In this document: one piece after another, positions 61,219 to 64,000 of the stretch
Layout: every line of letters starts with the position of its first letter
Position numbering within the stretch: position 1 is the first letter of the stretch
From: DAOPXV01 sp964551445
Lineage (GTDB): Bacteria; Muiribacteriota; UBA9980
DNA: 64,000 nucleotides
Direction: 5' to 3'
Assembly (NCBI GenBank): GCA_964551445.1
Contig: CAZKCG010000001.1
Span: 1-64,000, forward strand
The notes under the pieces: model-generated
Databases searched by the model: none
Seen by the model: the letters and a program-made list of their open reading frames with translations, nothing else
Told to the model about the DNA's origin: nothing
Made by a program: the position numbers and the translations under genes

Positions 61219-64000
61219 CTATTGGCCATTAATCACCAATGAAGTTCCGGATTTGACAATGGTAACGGCATTTGTCCAATTGCCAGAGCCGGCTGAACTC
61301 GTGGCGGTTATAAATCCGCTACCGCCGCCATTGTTGGTGCGGTTGTAAAACACTTTTATGTAAGTGTTACCAGCCCTTAAGTTTTTCGCTTCAAATGAGT
61401 ACGTGCCATCGGGAGCATCGGCCTGAATAGTTGAAGTTTCAGGGCCTGTGCCGACCAGATCATCCCTATCCAAACTTACTTTTCCATCAGCCGATATTAA
61501 ATGACTATACATAACTATCTCGGCGTTTGGCATTGTTGTGTAAGAATCAACGTCNNNNNNNNNNNNNNNNNNNNNNNNNNNNNNNNNNNNNNNNNNNNNN
61601 NNNNNNNNNNNNNNNNNNNNNNNNNNNNNNNNNNNNNNNNNNNNNNNNNNNNNNAATGACTATACATAACTATCTCGGCGTTTGGCATTGTTGTGTAAGA
61701 ATCAACGTCACCTGCCGTAGACCATGTTAGCACTATAATAGCTTTGCCGGCACCGACTATTGTTGGAGCCATGTTCGAACTGACGCCTGTAAGGTTTGAA
61801 CCCGAAACCGTTACGTTGTCAAAGTCGTTTTCAAAGCCTGCCGCTACGTATTGAACAGTATATGATCCGTCTCCGACTGTAACGGTATAATTACCTGATC
61901 CGTCCGTTGTAGTAGTTGTTACAGTGCCACCGGTCAAAACTCCGGTTCCTGACCTCACATTGATAGTAGCTCCGGAAATTATGGCGCCGTTCATAGCGTT
62001 GGAAGTGTTTCCCGATATTGTTCGCGGTGTTATCGGCGTTGCGGTTATTGATGCCTGGCCGGATATGTTGCTTGTAGAACCGTCGGTGTTGTAGATAGTG
62101 AAAGTATAGGCAGTTCCGTTGGTGAGACTGTTATATGTCTTGGATTGAGCTCCGGAACCGCTGGCGGTCTGGGTTCCGATTCCGTTGTTTCCGGTGATGG
62201 TCGACGTGTAGTTTGCCGCGTTGCTCCAGTTGATAGTGACCGTCGTATTGCCTTCTGTCTTCGTGGGCGAGGGAGCGGTCGGGACCACGCCGTCGTTGGA
62301 TCTTGCCGATTCATTACCGGCGGGATCGACTAAACAGTAGGAAACTGTCGTTGCGTCGGCAAGAGCGGTCACGCCGGTGACGATGTCTCCGGTCGAATAA
62401 CCGCCGGCTCCGTTAGCTGAAGCGGCAGTGCCTTTGACTGTATATGTTCCTCCGTTATTCTCGTATATGCGCAATTTAAGATCGTCATATGCGTTATCGC
62501 ATATCGGGCCTGTCGCCGCGACGGCCTTAGTGTCTTTCTTGCTGTAATAGAGGCTCGTAAGATCGCCGGCCGCGAGAGCGGGAACGGTTCCGGTCGTAGC
62601 GGTGACCTTTGCGGGGACTCTGATATTGAGCATCGCGTCTTCGACCGTGATATATATGTCATAGGTCGTCGTCTGGGTGAGCAGCGTCGCAGTGAAGTTG
62701 TTCTCAACGTTAGCCGTCACTGCTACATTGCCTTTGAGATTTGCAGTGAGAGCGCCGTTTGCCGCGGTTGTTCCAGCCTTGACCTGTGCCGCGGTTGGTG
62801 CGGATGCTCCGGAAGGCAGGCATACGAAGTAAGCCGTTCCGCTCTCTGTCGCGTTAACGAGGAGCTTGATCGAGTGGGTGTTGACCGTCGATGACTTAGG
62901 ATAGGTAGCGACCCACGCAGGAGCCGCCTTATCGTTAGACACTGTCGCGGTCATTCCGATGAAGAAATTGCCCGTCAGATCGGCCACGCTTGTCGATGAA
63001 AGGGTTATTGTCAGAGCGGCGTTCGTGTCGGGTGAAGCTCCTTCATTTATCCTGACGACCACGAATGAAGAATCGGCGAGGTCTCCGTCCGAAGAAGCGT
63101 TGGCCACGACTCCGTCGGCGTCTGTAGTGACGGCGGCGACCGTGTAGCCTGCGACGGTAATGCCGGATGCCGCTATTGTCGAATTTTTGATGAATTCGTC
63201 GAATCTTACTATCATATGATCGAGTTTGCCGTTGCCGTCGGCGTCCATGGTGTAGACGCTGTTGGCCGATACGGACCCGCCGAAGAGTCTCGGAGGAATG
63301 CCGTCGAACGAGGCCGTCGGGACGAGGATGCCCGCGAACTGGTTATTGAATGAATCATTGATTTTGTTCGCGGCGATCGTCACTGAAGGCTTGATCGTAG
63401 AATCGTCCGAACCACGCTCATTGACTCTTATCACGAGATACTCGCCGCCTGTTCCGTCGCCGTCCGTGGCGGGCAGAGCGACCTTGCCGTCCGCGTCGGT
63501 CTTGACTCCGGCTACGGTATAAGTGTAGCCGCCGTCCGTAACGGCTATATCGCCGTTCACAATGTTCTGGGCCGTAACGTATTCGCTGAATCTTACTATT
63601 ATGTGGTCGATCCTGGCGTTGGCGTCGGCGTCATATGTGTAAAGCGATTGTCTTGAGGCTAATCCGGAATAGAGTGTCGGCGGCACGCCGTCGTAGTATA
63701 TTGTGGTCGCCGTGAGCATTACCGGCGCAGTCTGAATTATCTGGTTGCGGTTTTCCGCTATTGCGTAAACGTCATATTTCTTCATGTTCTGGAGCGACTT
63801 GAACTCGAAATATCCGGCGACATTTGAAGATATGATCGTATTTCCTTTCGAACCTTCCGCAAGGGCCGCGCCGGAAGCGTCCGTTCCAGCCTTGATCTGA
63901 GCGATCGATGGCGCCGGAGCTCCGGCGGGCAGGCATACAAGATTAACCGCGGCGGTGTCATCCGTCATCAGGCTTACGCGGATGTTGAAATATGAAGGCT
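61219..64000 (-). CDS. Large secreted Ig-like/DUF2135-type surface protein, partial, across a scaffold gap
   Basis: The frame is open at the right window edge and ends at TAG 61219-61221. The 100 N at 61555-61654 break the frame, but the 55 bases on each side of the gap are identical; merging them (dropping 155 bases) restores one frame of about 874 visible residues. Seen in order: repeats of bacterial Ig-like or cadherin-like type, one pair starting YDADANARIDHIIVRFSEYV and MDADGNGKLDHMIVRFDEFI; a fibronectin-like section; a carboxypeptidase-regulatory-like segment (GAIISGATINVRSG); and a C-terminal DUF2135/YfaP-like domain (IVLTWSTAGDVDSY, then KVSLDRDDLVGTGPET). Probably an adhesin or large envelope protein. 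Confidence 0.78.
61555..61654. other. Assembly gap (100 N)
   Basis: A run of exactly 100 N, the usual placeholder for a scaffold join of unknown size. The flanking 55 bases, 61500-61554 and 61655-61709, are identical, indicating overlapping contig ends rather than missing sequence. Confidence 0.97.

Noticed and set aside
61527..61730. 67-residue plus-strand frame through the N run
   Set aside because: Exists only because N bases contain no stop codon; the real gene is on the minus strand.
1..64000. CRISPR arrays, tRNA and rRNA genes
   Set aside because: No regularly spaced identical repeats, no cloverleaf-like sequence and no rRNA-like stretch were seen; the dispersed hairpin elements are single copies per site.

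Overview
The window looks like chromosomal DNA from an uncultured, free-living, diderm and probably anaerobic bacterium. Diderm: an OprP/OprO-like porin, a Wza-type export protein, FecR-like and SGNH/MBOAT envelope genes. Anaerobic: hybrid cluster protein with its partner ferredoxin, and tryptophanase. Isoleucine is very often coded by ATA. No rRNA, tRNA or CRISPR array was seen. The style (large secreted proteins, pseudopilins, many PAS kinases) fits candidate phyla such as Wallbacteria or Riflebacteria, but this is only an impression. A run of 100 N at 61555-61654 marks a scaffold join.

Layout. 1-5291: the right-hand part of a mobile element, AT-rich with T-ended codons. It carries small phage-like genes (coiled-coil and repeat structural proteins, a holin-like protein, an M15 endolysin, a small ssDNA-binding-like protein), GC-rich hairpins, and an IS256-type transposase. 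5321-8724: oxidative pentose-phosphate operon gnd-zwf-pgl. 8791-14050: FecR-like protein, uvrA and a divergent radA. 14284-18859: HU, then a PTS IIA/CBS/ion-transporter/TPR set. 19070-23444 (minus): polysaccharide export operon with Wzc-like, a kinase-receiver protein and Wza-like. 23534-26206: a coiled-coil/GrpE/zinc-ribbon/TPR fusion and a histone-H1-like AT-hook protein. 26407-30665: a Dlt-like acylation cassette (AcsA-type ligase, ACP, MBOAT, SGNH). 30662-36504: polyprenyl synthase and secreted cell-wall proteins. 36672-47331: two PAS kinases, a receiver relic, carboxyltransferase, ankyrin protein, pseudopilin operon. 47540-50262: hflX (apparently with an AUU start) and tnaA. 50496-53826: nitrosative/redox stress genes (ferredoxin, cupin, hcp) behind two matching CRP/FNR-family operators. 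53930-64000: secreted proteins, a phosphodiesterase, a beta-lactamase-fold hydrolase, a porin and a large surface protein interrupted by the N run.

Regulation. Many genes have clear sigma70 promoters with exactly 17-bp spacers (TTGACA/TTGAAA/TTGATT with TATAAT/TAAAAT/TATATT), which helped choose starts. The ferredoxin and hcp promoters instead carry TTGAC-N4-GTCAA with identical placement relative to the -10.

Most unusual signals: (1) a dispersed intergenic two-hairpin element at 25311, 55227 and 61001, with a 4-nt linker, a conserved GCCA-KGGA-TGGC core and an outer stem that changes on both sides in one copy; two of the copies lie inside larger purine-rich inverted-repeat elements with further relatives elsewhere; (2) the AcsA-ACP-MBOAT-SGNH cassette; (3) a phage-like element linked to an IS256 transposase; (4) a GrpE domain in a chimeric protein; (5) AUU initiation of hflX; (6) a false scaffold gap whose flanks overlap by 55 bp.
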